64,000 bases of DNA from an uncultured Bacilli bacterium. Its GTDB lineage: Bacteria; Bacillota_I; Bacilli_A; RF39; UBA660. This document shows positions 34,853-43,552 of this stretch, piece by piece. Position 1 is the stretch's first letter; each line of letters begins with the position of its first letter. Both the position numbers and the translations under genes were made by a program. The notes under the pieces are model-generated. The model made no database searches and was not told the DNA's origin. It saw nothing but the letters and a program-made list of their open reading frames with translations. The stretch lies in the NCBI GenBank assembly GCA_910587065.1, contig CAJUMA010000003.1:102449-166448 (forward strand), in the 5' to 3' direction.

Positions 34853-35707
34853 ATGGCAATCAATGTTGAAAATATAGGGCATGAATTTCCTAAATTAGAT
34901 GATAATATTCATGATGAACTTTTTACAATAATTCTAAATAATAAAGAAGATATTGTAAAAAAAATAAAACAAGAAATAAATGATAGATTCTCTATTGAAG
35001 AAAAAGAAATAGAAGAATTGGTTTTATCATCGTTAATTTATCCTCTTGAATATTCTCAAAATACATTAGCAGATACAGTTGTTGATAAAGTAGATACGAT
35101 AACAAGTATAGCTTCTAAAGAAAAGGAGGACACACCAGAAGAGAGAACATCATCTAAACTAACTTTTCTTCTAAATGAAATGCTAAGAACCATCAGTGGG
35201 TCTAATTTAGATAATTTAAAAAATGATTTTTTAATTTCAGTAAAGGCTTTTTTAGACAATAAAGGATTTTATACAGATCTAAGTAAAGAGGAAATTGAGA
35301 AAAAGTCAGCTGATATTCAAAATGTGCTTAAAAATTATTTAACAAAAGTTATGGAACATATTTTAATGTCTTCTAAAAAGGCAATCAAAAATAGTGTCCA
35401 TATTTACCGTGAAGCTTTAGAAAGCTCTCAAAAAAAGGAAAGTATTTCAACCACTAGTGAAATATCACCAGAAAATGGGCTTTCATCTTTAGATTTAAAT
35501 AAATATACAGATTTGTTAGCAGAAGTTTTAGAAGATGCAAATGTTCAAAGTGAAACTTTAATTGGTGATATGAGTATTGAAGAAATAGATAATCGTTTAT
35601 ATGAATTATCGCAAGATATGAAAGTTCAAGAATATTTAACCTTAATAAATAGAAGAGAAGAGATAAAAAATTCTCAAGAAAATACTTACTTTGGTCCTAC
35701 TCTTTAA
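34853..35707 (+). CDS. Unknown 284-residue helical protein
   Basis: A soluble, acidic, almost entirely helical protein without recognised motif. It has a Ser/Thr/Glu-rich linker near residues 195-210 (SSQKKESISTTSEISPENG) that may separate two helical domains. AGGTGATTAT precedes the ATG. It has its own promoter and terminator, so it is monocistronic, between the PBP and the heat-shock genes. Confidence 0.7.
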   Translation: MAINVENIGHEFPKLDDNIHDELFTIILNNKEDIVKKIKQEINDRFSIEEKEIEELVLSSLIYPLEYSQNTLADTVVDKVDTITSIASKEKEDTPEERTSSKLTFLLNEMLRTISGSNLDNLKNDFLISVKAFLDNKGFYTDLSKEEIEKKSADIQNVLKNYLTKVMEHILMSSKKAIKNSVHIYREALESSQKKESISTTSEISPENGLSSLDLNKYTDLLAEVLEDANVQSETLIGDMSIEEIDNRLYELSQDMKVQEYLTLINRREEIKNSQENTYFGPTL

Positions 35708-35730
35708 AACAGTTTTAATAACTGTTTTTT
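35706..35730 (+). terminator. Intrinsic terminator
   Basis: AAAACAGTT/AACTGTTTT around TTAAT, followed by a T run; the stop codon lies in the left arm. Confidence 0.85.
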
Positions 35731-35768
35731 TGTATATAAAAATCTTTTTAACATAAAATAATAATAAA

Positions 35769-35795
35769 TTAGCACTTACTATTGACAAGTGCTAA
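35769..35795. promoter_or_regulatory. CIRCE operator (HrcA binding site)
   Basis: TTAGCACTT-N9-AAGTGCTAA is a perfect 9-bp inverted repeat with the canonical 9-nt spacer. It differs from the consensus TTAGCACTC-N9-GAGTGCTAA only at the innermost pair. It overlaps the -35 of the hsp20 promoter, so HrcA would block polymerase directly. Confidence 0.95.
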
Positions 35796-35810
35796 TTAAA
35801 GTGGTAATAT
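35782..35810 (+). promoter_or_regulatory. Heat-shock promoter of hsp20-clpB
   Basis: TTGACA, 17-nt spacer, TAATAT. The -35 lies inside the CIRCE element. Confidence 0.9.
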
Positions 35811-35837
35811 TTAATTATCAGAAAGGAAGTGACTAAA

Positions 35838-36227
35838 ATGTTACCAAGTAGATTGTTTTTAGATGATTTCTTTGATGATTTCGATAAAAGTAAAAATTAT
35901 GACAAAATGATGAAATGTGATGTCTACGAAAAAGATGATTTATACGTTATTGAAATGGATATGCCAGGTGTTTGTAAAGAAGATATTACACTAGATATCG
36001 AAAAAGGCTATTTAACAATAACATATAATAAAGCAACTGAAGAACATAATGATGATAAAAAATATCTTCATCGTGAAAGACGTACATTTACTAATTGTTC
36101 TCGTCAATTTTATGTAGGTGAAGTTGATGAAGACTCAATTAATGCTTCATTTAAAGATGGTATTTTGATTATCTCAATGCCAAAGAAAGAAAAAGAAGCC
36201 GCAAAGAAAACAATAAATATAGACTAG
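35838..36227 (+). CDS. Small heat-shock protein, Hsp20/alpha-crystallin family
   Basis: An ATP-independent holdase of 129 residues. It has the alpha-crystallin domain (CDVYEKDDLYVIEMDMPGVCKEDI ... YLTITYNK) and the closing A-S-F-K-D-G-I-L-I-I motif that supports oligomers. The N-terminal LPSRLFLDDFFDDF is the usual hydrophobic arm. The ATG at 35838 lies 8 nt after GAAAGGAAG; the GTG at 35829 is inside that site and is rejected. It is controlled by CIRCE and precedes clpB. Confidence 0.93.
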   Translation: MLPSRLFLDDFFDDFDKSKNYDKMMKCDVYEKDDLYVIEMDMPGVCKEDITLDIEKGYLTITYNKATEEHNDDKKYLHRERRTFTNCSRQFYVGEVDEDSINASFKDGILIISMPKKEKEAAKKTINID

Positions 36228-36248
36228 TGTATGAATACACTAGTTTTT
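36223..36248 (+). terminator. Hairpin between hsp20 and clpB
   Basis: ACTAGTGTAT/ATACACTAGT (10 bp) with a short T run. It may be a leaky terminator or a processing site that lowers clpB relative to hsp20. Confidence 0.6.
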
Positions 36249-36270
36249 AATTAAGTAAGGAGGTAAAATT

Positions 36271-38367
36271 ATGAATTCACAAAAAGAAGATGTTTTAGAA
36301 AAATACGGCCGTGATATAACAATCCTAGCAAAAGATAATAAAATTGATCCAGTTATTGGTCGTGATGAAGAAATCCGTAATCTAATTAGGATTCTTTCTC
36401 GTAAAACCAAAAATAATCCAGTCCTAATTGGTAATCCAGGTACTGGTAAAACCGCGATTGTTGAAGGGTTAGCTGGAAGAATTATCAAAGGAGATATTCC
36501 AGATACTTTAAAGAATAAAACAGTTTGGGAACTAGATTTATCTGCTTTAGTAGCTGGTGCTAAATATCAAGGTGAATTTGAAGAAAGATTTAAAGCTGTT
36601 CTTGACCGTGTATTAGAGTCTAATGGCGATATTATCATGTTTATTGATGAAATACATATGATAACAGGTGCTGGATCTAGTTCAGCTATGAATGTTGGGA
36701 ATATGCTAAAACCGATGCTTGCAAGAGGAGAAATTCGTTTAATAGGCGCAACAACGTTAAATGAGTATCGAGAATATATTGAAAAAGATGGAGCTTTAGA
36801 AAGAAGACTTCAAAAAATTAAAGTATCTGAACCTAATGTAGTAGATACTTTAACAATCCTTCGAGGATTAAAAGAAAGATTTGAAGTATTTCACGGTGTT
36901 ACGATAAAAGATGCAGCCCTTATATCCGCTGTTAACTTATCTGATAGATATATCACCGATAGATTTTTACCTGATAAAGCCATAGATTTAGTTGATGAAG
37001 CCTGTGCGACAATTAAAATGCAAATGAATTCTGTACCAACAGACTTAGATGAGATGAACCGTTCTATTATGACACTTGAAATAGAAAGAGAAGCTCTAAA
37101 ACGTGAAAAAGACACTAAATCAGTCACTCGTGTTAAAGAAATAGACGAAGAGATGAAAGACTTAAAAACGAAAGCTGATGAATATCGAAAAGTTTGGGAA
37201 GAAGAGAAAAAACTTAAAAATTTAATAAATTCTAAAAAAGAAAAACTAGAAAAATTAAGATTTGAATTAGCTCAAGCTGAAGATTCTTATGATTTAGAAA
37301 AAGCTGCTCGCTTAAAACATGGAGAAATACCAAATTTAGAAATGGAATTATCTCAGCTTAAACTAAGTATGTCATCATCTGTTTTATCGGATACTGTTGA
37401 CAGTGAAGATATTGCAAATATTGTTAGTAAATGGACTAATGTTCCTGTAACGAAACTTGTAGGTGGCGAAAAAGAAAAACTATTAAATTTAAAAGAAAAT
37501 CTAGCCACCCGTGTTAAGGGACAAGATGAAGCCATTGAACTTGTATCAAACGCTATAATTCGTGCAAGGAGTGGAATAAAAGATCCTGCAAGACCAATTG
37601 GTTCCTTTATTTTCATGGGACCAACTGGTGTAGGTAAAACGGAGATAGCAAAAAGTTTAGCTTATGAACTATTTGATGATGAAAGACACATGATACGAAT
37701 TGATTGCTCAGAATATATGGAAGCATTTAATGTGTCACGCTTACTTGGAGCACCTCCAGGCTATGTAGGTTATGAATCAGGTGGTGAATTAACTGAAGCT
37801 ATAAGAAGGAACCCTTATTCTATCGTCTTATTTGATGAAATAGAAAAAGCTCATCCAGATGTCTTTAATATTTTACTTCAAATACTTGATGATGGTAGAA
37901 TCACAGACTCGCAAGGTCGTGTTATTGATTTTAAAAACACGATTATTATCATGACTTCTAATCTTGGAAGTGATATTATCCTAAATAATGAAGCTAATCG
38001 CGAAGAACTTGTAATGAATTTATTAAAATCAACATTTAGACCTGAATTAATAAACAGAATAGATGAAATAATAACGTTTAATTCTATAACCAAAACTGTG
38101 GCTTATGAAATACTTGATAGATTAATAAGTGATTTAAATAAAAGATTAAATCAAATATTTATTAATGTTATGTTATCTGATAAAGCGAAAATAAAAGTTA
38201 TTGAAGAATCTTTTGATAAAGAGTTTGGAGCTCGTCCCGTTAAAAGATATTTAACTAAATACATCGAAAATATAATTTCTAAATATATCTTGGAAAATGA
38301 GATAACAGAAACAACAGAACTATTAATAGATGTCGAAAATGAAGAATATAAAATAAAATGCGTATAA
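36271..38367 (+). CDS. clpB: ATP-dependent disaggregase ClpB lacking the N-domain
   Basis: A Hsp100 unfoldase of 698 residues. AAA-1 has GNPGTGKT and VIGRDEEIRNLIRIL. A middle coiled coil of about 110 residues (about 260-370) is the ClpB-type M-domain that contacts DnaK. AAA-2 has GPTGVGKTEIAK, GAPPGYVGYESGG and VLFDEIEKAHPDVFN. No ClpP-binding IGF loop was seen. The N-domain (about 140 residues in full-length ClpB) is missing and the protein begins directly before AAA-1, as in mycoplasma ClpB. AAGGAGGTAAA precedes the ATG. Expression follows the CIRCE promoter. Confidence 0.93.
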   Translation: MNSQKEDVLEKYGRDITILAKDNKIDPVIGRDEEIRNLIRILSRKTKNNPVLIGNPGTGKTAIVEGLAGRIIKGDIPDTLKNKTVWELDLSALVAGAKYQGEFEERFKAVLDRVLESNGDIIMFIDEIHMITGAGSSSAMNVGNMLKPMLARGEIRLIGATTLNEYREYIEKDGALERRLQKIKVSEPNVVDTLTILRGLKERFEVFHGVTIKDAALISAVNLSDRYITDRFLPDKAIDLVDEACATIKMQMNSVPTDLDEMNRSIMTLEIEREALKREKDTKSVTRVKEIDEEMKDLKTKADEYRKVWEEEKKLKNLINSKKEKLEKLRFELAQAEDSYDLEKAARLKHGEIPNLEMELSQLKLSMSSSVLSDTVDSEDIANIVSKWTNVPVTKLVGGEKEKLLNLKENLATRVKGQDEAIELVSNAIIRARSGIKDPARPIGSFIFMGPTGVGKTEIAKSLAYELFDDERHMIRIDCSEYMEAFNVSRLLGAPPGYVGYESGGELTEAIRRNPYSIVLFDEIEKAHPDVFNILLQILDDGRITDSQGRVIDFKNTIIIMTSNLGSDIILNNEANREELVMNLLKSTFRPELINRIDEIITFNSITKTVAYEILDRLISDLNKRLNQIFINVMLSDKAKIKVIEESFDKEFGARPVKRYLTKYIENIISKYILENEITETTELLIDVENEEYKIKCV

Positions 38368-38425
38368 AAAAAATAAATTCGCCAATAATATAAATGTGGT
38401 TATTTAGTAATCACAGATTTCTCTT

Positions 38426-38452
38426 AAAGACATACAGAAATGTATGTCTTTT
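38426..38452 (+). terminator. Intrinsic terminator of the heat-shock operon
   Basis: An 11-bp stem AAAGACATACA/TGTATGTCTTT with a GAAA tetraloop and a short T tail. Confidence 0.8.
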
Positions 38453-38456
38453 CAAG

Positions 38457-38486
38457 TTAACAAAACTTTGATAAAATACATAATAT
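38457..38486 (+). promoter_or_regulatory. Promoter of the 38498 gene
   Basis: TTAACA, 18-nt spacer, TAATAT. Confidence 0.5.
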
Positions 38487-38497
38487 GAGGTGAAAGT

Positions 38498-38809
38498 ATG
38501 AAGTATGATGATAGATTTAAATATTTAGTTGGCGGATACTATGGAATAAAAACGATGGATGAATATGAATCCAAACTTTATATTTTAAAAGATATTGAAG
38601 AATATATAATAAATTATTGCCAAAATGATACTTCTATTGATTATAAATCTATTGCCGATGAAATATATGAAAATACTTCAATAAAAGAAAAACTTCAAGA
38701 TAGTTTAATTTTGCTGCATGATATAAAAGGACCAATTGAATTAATAATAATGATTAAACAAAAAATAAAAGAAATAAAATATAATGAAGACCACTCTAGA
38801 ATAATTTGA
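38498..38809 (+). CDS. Small unknown helical protein
   Basis: A 103-residue soluble protein, helical, without recognised family. GAGGTGAAAGT precedes the ATG. The TGA stop is embedded in a terminator stem. It shows that TGA is a stop codon in this organism. Confidence 0.65.
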   Translation: MKYDDRFKYLVGGYYGIKTMDEYESKLYILKDIEEYIINYCQNDTSIDYKSIADEIYENTSIKEKLQDSLILLHDIKGPIELIIMIKQKIKEIKYNEDHSRII

Positions 38810-38829
38810 CTTTAATAAGTCATTTTTTT
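38807..38829 (+). terminator. Intrinsic terminator
   Basis: TGACTT/AAGTCA around TAAT, followed by ATTTTTTT. Confidence 0.75.
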
Positions 38830-38839
38830 ATGCTCAAAT

Positions 38840-38868
38840 TTGACAAAAACAGTATTTTTTGATAGCAT
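38840..38868 (+). promoter_or_regulatory. Promoter of the 38895 gene
   Basis: TTGACA, 17-nt spacer, extended -10 TGATAGCAT. Confidence 0.75.
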
Positions 38869-38894
38869 ATTCCCCAATTCAAGGGGGAATAAAT

Positions 38895-39362
38895 GTGAGA
38901 ATAGATAGAATATTAGGGGTAATTCTATCCATCTTAGTTATATCATTCATTGTATTAAAACAATTTAATACAGATGAAGAACCATTTGAATTAATTGGTG
39001 ATAATGGCTATATGGAAAATTCAAGTATTAGCTACCAAGACAAAGTTCTTAATAAGAATGAGTCTACTAAGGAAATCATTGAATATACAAACACCAATAA
39101 TTATCCTGTAGAAATAAAAAATAATGACATAATAATTACTTGTACAGGGTCTGGTAGTACAAAAGAGGAAGATGAAGCCTTAGCTGAAAAGAATTATCAT
39201 ATTAATGCTAAGTTTTCAGAAACTAAAAATGGAAGTCAATATAGTTCATTAAAAGTGCCAAGAAAGTCTAAAGCTTTTATTCATGTAGTATCAGAATATT
39301 TAGGTGATTTACCAAATAATTCTGTAAGCTGTGAATATAAGCTTAATATCCAAGCTGACTAA
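38895..39362 (+). CDS. Small membrane-anchored extracytoplasmic protein beside the sortase
   Basis: A 155-residue protein with a signal anchor at about 6-22 (ILGVILSILVISFIVL) and a beta-rich outer domain containing two Cys (ITCTG and VSCEY) that may pair. The GTG at 38895 is chosen because AGGGGGAATAA lies before it; the longer frame would start within the promoter. No family was recognised. It precedes the sortase gene but has its own promoter. Confidence 0.65.
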   Translation: MRIDRILGVILSILVISFIVLKQFNTDEEPFELIGDNGYMENSSISYQDKVLNKNESTKEIIEYTNTNNYPVEIKNNDIIITCTGSGSTKEEDEALAEKNYHINAKFSETKNGSQYSSLKVPRKSKAFIHVVSEYLGDLPNNSVSCEYKLNIQAD

Positions 39363-39363
39363 T

Positions 39364-39392
39364 TTGACAAATAAACAATAATTTGGTATTAT
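39364..39392 (+). promoter_or_regulatory. Promoter of the sortase operon
   Basis: TTGACA, 17-nt spacer, extended -10 TGGTATTAT. Confidence 0.85.
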
Positions 39393-39450
39393 ATGCCACA
39401 TAAGTTTGGGGGAATACAGACTTAAAAGAATAAAAAGGGGGCATTATTTT

Positions 39451-40452
39451 ATGAGTAAAGGACGCTTACGTGATACTTTACAATACACACCATATATATT
39501 GCCGATTCTCTTAGCTGGGGGAGTAGTAATTTATTCTTTACACGGAGAAATAAAAGACACTATTAATTACAATAAAGTTCAAAAAGAACTAGAAAATATT
39601 AATGAAGAAGAATCTTTTGAATATCCGGTATTTGAAGAATTACCTGAAGAAGTAAAAGTAACACCAAAAGAAGAGTTACCCGCATATCCAACTGAAGAGG
39701 AAGAAATACCTGAGGCAATGGAAGAGTTTGCTGAAGAAGTAGAGGAACCTAAGTATCCAATATCTGATGAACTCCTAACGAGCGGTTATGAATTCAAAAA
39801 AATAAATTTTGATGAATTAACAGAAAGAAATTCTGATGTTAACGCTTGGATTGAAGTAGCTGGAACAAAGATAGATTATCCAATCATGTATGCTCCAGAA
39901 AAAGACAATATTGAGACAGGTGAATATTACTACTTACATCATGATATTGATAATGAAAATTCACACTCAGGAACACCATTCATCTTTGGGATGAGTAATC
40001 CAGTAGATGATAACTTAGAAAATATGAGTGATGTATCAATTATCTATGGGCATCATATGAAAGGTGGTAAAGTATTTGCTAATGTAACGAATTACATGAG
40101 TCAATCATATTATGATGAACATCCATTTGGTGTTATATACACAAAAGATGGATATGCTTACAAGATAACATTCTTTGCGGGGATAATAACTCCAGGAAAA
40201 AATAACAAAGATGTTTATGTAAGTGAGTTTGTTACAGAAGATTTATTCGACTCATATATCGAAAATGCTCGTGAAAAGTCGACATTTGAAAGCGATGTTG
40301 AAGTAAATTATGGAGATAAAATAATGGTTTTATTCACTTGTGAATATACAAGAGGTGCTGATTCAAGATATGCCTTATTTGGTGTAATTGATAAACAGTA
40401 CACAAATGAATTACAAATTAGTAACAACGATGAAATTCATCGTTCAAGATAA
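39451..40452 (+). CDS. srtB: Class B sortase
   Basis: A membrane-bound transpeptidase of 333 residues that cleaves a sorting motif and joins the protein to the cell surface. A membrane segment (about 11-28) leads to an acidic Pro/Glu linker (60-110) and the sortase barrel. Catalytic residues are the His in IIYGHHM, the Cys in LFTCEYTRGADSRYALFG and the Arg of DSRY. The DVNAWIEVAGTKIDYPIM opening is typical of class B. The ATG at 39451 follows AAAAAGGGGGC. The next gene encodes a matching substrate. Confidence 0.93.
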   Translation: MSKGRLRDTLQYTPYILPILLAGGVVIYSLHGEIKDTINYNKVQKELENINEEESFEYPVFEELPEEVKVTPKEELPAYPTEEEEIPEAMEEFAEEVEEPKYPISDELLTSGYEFKKINFDELTERNSDVNAWIEVAGTKIDYPIMYAPEKDNIETGEYYYLHHDIDNENSHSGTPFIFGMSNPVDDNLENMSDVSIIYGHHMKGGKVFANVTNYMSQSYYDEHPFGVIYTKDGYAYKITFFAGIITPGKNNKDVYVSEFVTEDLFDSYIENAREKSTFESDVEVNYGDKIMVLFTCEYTRGADSRYALFGVIDKQYTNELQISNNDEIHRSR

Positions 40453-40466
40453 TGGAGGAAAAGAAA

Positions 40467-41234
40467 ATGGAAAGATTAAATAAGATTAGATTTTATGCAC
40501 CAATGTATTTATTAGCAGCAGGGCTAACATTTGGTTGTCCAAGTATGACTGCTTTTGCAGAAGAAGATACTGTAACTTCAGAAACACAGGACGAGGAAAA
40601 CAAATCAGAGAATAATGTTCAAACTCAATCTTCAGAATCATATTCAGATGAAGTATTATACGAAGAAACAGAAGATAATTATACTACTGATGATATTCCT
40701 GATGAATCACAAAAAAGTGATGAAGAAAAAGCTCAAGAAGAAGCTGCAAGACAAGAAGAGGAAAGAAGAGCTCAAGAAGAAGCAGATAAAGCAAGAGAAG
40801 AAGCTGCAAGAATAGAAGAAGAAAAGAAACAACAAGATGCAATAATCGGAAGCACAGACATTGATCCAGAAGATGAAAAGTATAATACAGGAAGAAAAGA
40901 AATACCCGATACAGTTCAAACTGAAGCTGAAAGAAAAGGTATAGATCCTATTCCAGGAAAACCAGGTAAGCCAGGAAAACCAGAAGAACCAGGTAGCCCA
41001 GAGGGGACTCCAGCTCCTGAAACACAAACTACACCAACTCCAGAAAAAACAGTAGTAACCGAAATCTCTATTACACCAAAAACAGGAATGCCTGTAGGTG
41101 GTGTAGTACTAACTGGTTGTGGAATAGGTCTTGGTTTAGCTGCAACCAATGTCTTAGTTAGCAAAATTCAAATGAACAAGGTTGTTGGTTCGAAAAAGAA
41201 ATTTAAAAAGAAATCTAAAAAACGTACTAGATAG
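40467..41234 (+). CDS. Sortase-anchored surface protein with PKTG sorting signal
   Basis: A 255-residue exported protein and probable substrate of the adjacent sortase. A signal peptide (about 1-33, ending TAFAEE) precedes an acidic region, a charged helix of Glu/Ala/Arg repeats (EEAARQEEERRAQEEADKAR) and a Pro/Gly stretch (PGKPGKPGKPEEPGSPEG). The C-terminus has ITPKTGMPVGG, a hydrophobic span and a Lys/Arg-rich tail. PKTG in place of LPxTG is unusual. The ATG at 40467 is placed by GGAGGAAAAGAAA; the ATG at 40452 is upstream of that site. The extended helix and Pro region suit a wall-spanning stalk. Confidence 0.8.
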   Translation: MERLNKIRFYAPMYLLAAGLTFGCPSMTAFAEEDTVTSETQDEENKSENNVQTQSSESYSDEVLYEETEDNYTTDDIPDESQKSDEEKAQEEAARQEEERRAQEEADKAREEAARIEEEKKQQDAIIGSTDIDPEDEKYNTGRKEIPDTVQTEAERKGIDPIPGKPGKPGKPEEPGSPEGTPAPETQTTPTPEKTVVTEISITPKTGMPVGGVVLTGCGIGLGLAATNVLVSKIQMNKVVGSKKKFKKKSKKRTR

Positions 41235-41241
41235 TAGATAA

Positions 41242-41275
41242 AAAAAGAAATTGGTCAAATCAATTTCTTTTTTTT
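41242..41275 (+). terminator. Intrinsic terminator of the sortase operon
   Basis: AAAAAGAAATTG/CAATTTCTTTTT (12 bp) followed by T. Confidence 0.85.
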
Positions 41276-41329
41276 TGTTTATTTACATATATAAATAGTA
41301 AACCATGGGTAAATTTTGTACACTCTTAT

Positions 41330-41358
41330 TTATCAACATGGTTCAGTTGTAGTATAAT
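41330..41358 (+). promoter_or_regulatory. Promoter of mraY
   Basis: TTATCA, 17-nt spacer, TATAAT, 23 nt before the ATG. Confidence 0.7.
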
Positions 41359-41380
41359 ATAGCCATAGGCGGTGATTTAA

Positions 41381-42373
41381 ATGCTAATATTAGCAAAATC
41401 AATTCTTGGTCTAGCACTAGGTTTTGTCTTAGCCATAGTTGTTGGGCTTATCGTGATTCCTGTATTAAAGCAACTAAAAGCTGGACAAAATGTTAGTCGA
41501 CTAATTAATAAAAGACATTTAAAAAAAGAAGGAACTCCAACTATTGGTGGACTAATATTTATAATACCTCCAATAATTGCTGTTTCCATGCTGACTTTAA
41601 GAGGAAGTGTTGTTATATCTGCAAACTTAGTAATCGTGCTCTTTGTCTTTTTAGGTTACGCTTTACTTGGATTTATTGATGATTTCTTAAAGATTAAATT
41701 TCATAATAATAAGGGATTATCAACCATGACAAAGTTTGTAGCACAACTCTTAATAGCCGTTATATTTTATACCATATATAAACATAATGGAGGCACTACA
41801 ACCCTAGAGATAACGTTATTTAACTTTAAGTGGGATATGGGTTGGCTATATGGAATATTTATCTTATTTTTGCTTGTAGGAACAACGAATGCTGTTAATA
41901 TCACAGATGGACTAGATGGTTTATGTGGTGGTTTATCAGTTATGGCATTCTTAAGTTATGGAGTTATAACATGGGGTAGTGACTGGATACCTGGCTACGA
42001 AGGAATGGCAATATTTTCTTTCATATTAGTAGGGGCTCTTTTAGGGTTTTTACTTTTTAATTCTCATCCAGCTCGCGTATTCATGGGGGATACTGGTTCT
42101 CTTGCTTTAGGCGGAGCTCTTGCAACGATTGCTATACTTACACATCATGAATTATCCCTTGCGCTTATTGGTGGAGTATTCGTAATTGAAACACTTTCGA
42201 GTCTAATTCAAATAATTTCGATAAGAAAGTTTAACAAAAAAGTATTTTTAAAAGCCCCAGTTCATCATCATTTTGAAGAACTTGGTTGGACTGAAACAGA
42301 CATTGTTAAAATATTCTGGACAATTGGCTTTTTATTAGCTATGTTTGGTGTAATCTATGGTGTTTGGTTATAA
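41381..42373 (+). CDS. mraY: Phospho-N-acetylmuramoyl-pentapeptide transferase MraY
   Basis: Makes lipid I from undecaprenyl phosphate and UDP-MurNAc-pentapeptide in the membrane. It has about ten membrane segments. Motifs are KKEGTPTIGGL, LGFIDDFLKI, NAVNITDGLDGL, MGDTGSLALGG and APVHHHFEELGW (the HHH motif). Length 330 is typical. GGCGGTGAT precedes the ATG. The DUF368 protein at 6717 may supply its lipid carrier. Confidence 0.97.
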   Translation: MLILAKSILGLALGFVLAIVVGLIVIPVLKQLKAGQNVSRLINKRHLKKEGTPTIGGLIFIIPPIIAVSMLTLRGSVVISANLVIVLFVFLGYALLGFIDDFLKIKFHNNKGLSTMTKFVAQLLIAVIFYTIYKHNGGTTTLEITLFNFKWDMGWLYGIFILFLLVGTTNAVNITDGLDGLCGGLSVMAFLSYGVITWGSDWIPGYEGMAIFSFILVGALLGFLLFNSHPARVFMGDTGSLALGGALATIAILTHHELSLALIGGVFVIETLSSLIQIISIRKFNKKVFLKAPVHHHFEELGWTETDIVKIFWTIGFLLAMFGVIYGVWL

Positions 42374-42400
42374 AGAGGTTAATAATTAGCTTCTTTTTTT
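42373..42400 (+). terminator. Terminator after mraY
   Basis: AAGAGGTTAA/TTAGCTTCTT (10 bp with two G-U pairs) followed by seven T, starting at the mraY stop. Being close to the ftsW start it may be only partial. Confidence 0.65.
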
Positions 42401-42413
42401 CATATAATTAAGT

Positions 42414-43496
42414 ATGAAAAGAAAAATTATATTAGCCATAACCATTTTTTTGACATTATTTGGTATTCTAATGATTACTTCCTCATCAAGTATTTGGGCA
42501 GAATATAAGTTTAATAATCCTTTTAAGTTTACCATACATCAGTCTTTGTTTGCATTTATTGGTCTTTTTTTAATGCTGGTTGTTAGCAAAATTGATTATA
42601 CGTTGTATTACAAGCACGCCAATAAAATCTTATTGGTTGCCATAATCCTTTTAATACTTGTTTTAATCCCTGGAATTGGAATGGTAAGAAATGGTAGTAG
42701 AAGTTGGTTTGGTATTGGATCATTTGGTATACAGCCTAGTGAAATTGCAAAAGTTGCACTTATAATTTTTGTTTCTAAATATTTATCCAAAAACGATCGA
42801 AATATGGATAAGATTATAGCATATTCGTTACCAATATTAGGAGTAATAGTTTTGGTCTTCTTGCTTATTTTATTAGAACCAGATTTTGGAAGTGGAGCAA
42901 TTATTGTTTTATCATTAGTAGTTCTTATCTTCACATCAAATATTAAAGTATCTTTTTTTGTAAAGTTAGGTATTGTTGGAATCATTGGGATAGTTGGATT
43001 AATATTAGTAGCGCCTTATCGAATGGCAAGAATAGTTGCCTATCTTAATCCTTGGAGTGATCCTTTAGGAAGTGGATTTCAAATAATCCAAAGTTTATAT
43101 GCGATTGGTCCTGGTGGATTATTTGGCCTAGGTCTTGGAAATTCAATCCAAAAACATTTTTATCTTCCCGAACCTCAAACGGATTTTATTTTTGCTATAA
43201 TATCAGAGGAACTAGGTTTTATTGGAATTGTTATTCTAGCATCGTGCTATATAATACTTTTCTATAATGTCATCAAATTATCATTATGTACTAAAGATTT
43301 ATTTGGAAAATATTTATCATTTGGTCTTATTATTGAATTAGTCTTACAAACTCTTTTGAATCTACTAGTTGTAGTAGGTTTAATCCCTGTTACAGGTGTT
43401 ACATTGCCATTCTTAAGTTATGGTGGTTCATCTTTATTAACTTGTCTTTTAATGATTGGAATTATTTTAAATATTGAAAGTAAAGAAAAACATTAA
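42414..43496 (+). CDS. ftsW: SEDS-family peptidoglycan glycosyltransferase (FtsW/RodA/SpoVE)
   Basis: Polymerises lipid II at the septum or side wall. The 360-residue polytopic protein has GSRSWFGIGSFGIQPSEIAK, LLEPDFGSGAII (catalytic Asp loop), and LPEPQTDFIFAIISEELGFIG, plus TLPFLSYGGSSLL at the end. The last two favour FtsW/SpoVE over RodA, and a partner class B PBP is encoded at 32862. The ATG has a weak ribosome-binding site. Confidence 0.9.
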   Translation: MKRKIILAITIFLTLFGILMITSSSSIWAEYKFNNPFKFTIHQSLFAFIGLFLMLVVSKIDYTLYYKHANKILLVAIILLILVLIPGIGMVRNGSRSWFGIGSFGIQPSEIAKVALIIFVSKYLSKNDRNMDKIIAYSLPILGVIVLVFLLILLEPDFGSGAIIVLSLVVLIFTSNIKVSFFVKLGIVGIIGIVGLILVAPYRMARIVAYLNPWSDPLGSGFQIIQSLYAIGPGGLFGLGLGNSIQKHFYLPEPQTDFIFAIISEELGFIGIVILASCYIILFYNVIKLSLCTKDLFGKYLSFGLIIELVLQTLLNLLVVVGLIPVTGVTLPFLSYGGSSLLTCLLMIGIILNIESKEKH

Positions 43497-43500
43497 TGAC

Positions 43501-43529
43501 TTTAAAGAAAAGAGTAAAAATGTTATAAT
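43501..43529 (+). promoter_or_regulatory. Promoter of add
   Basis: TTTAAA, 17-nt spacer, extended -10 TGTTATAAT, 23 nt before the ATG. Confidence 0.6.
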
Positions 43530-43552
43530 TTTAATATAAAGGACTGTTGGAT

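Noticed and set aside
40707..41027. Minus-strand ORF of about 106 codons inside the sortase substrate
   Set aside because: It is the reverse reading of Glu/Lys/Gln-rich repeats, giving a low-complexity Phe/Ser/Cys protein with no ribosome-binding site.
42608..42985. Minus-strand ORF of 125 codons inside ftsW
   Set aside because: It lies entirely within a strongly supported gene, has no promoter or ribosome-binding site, and its composition is that of an antisense reading.
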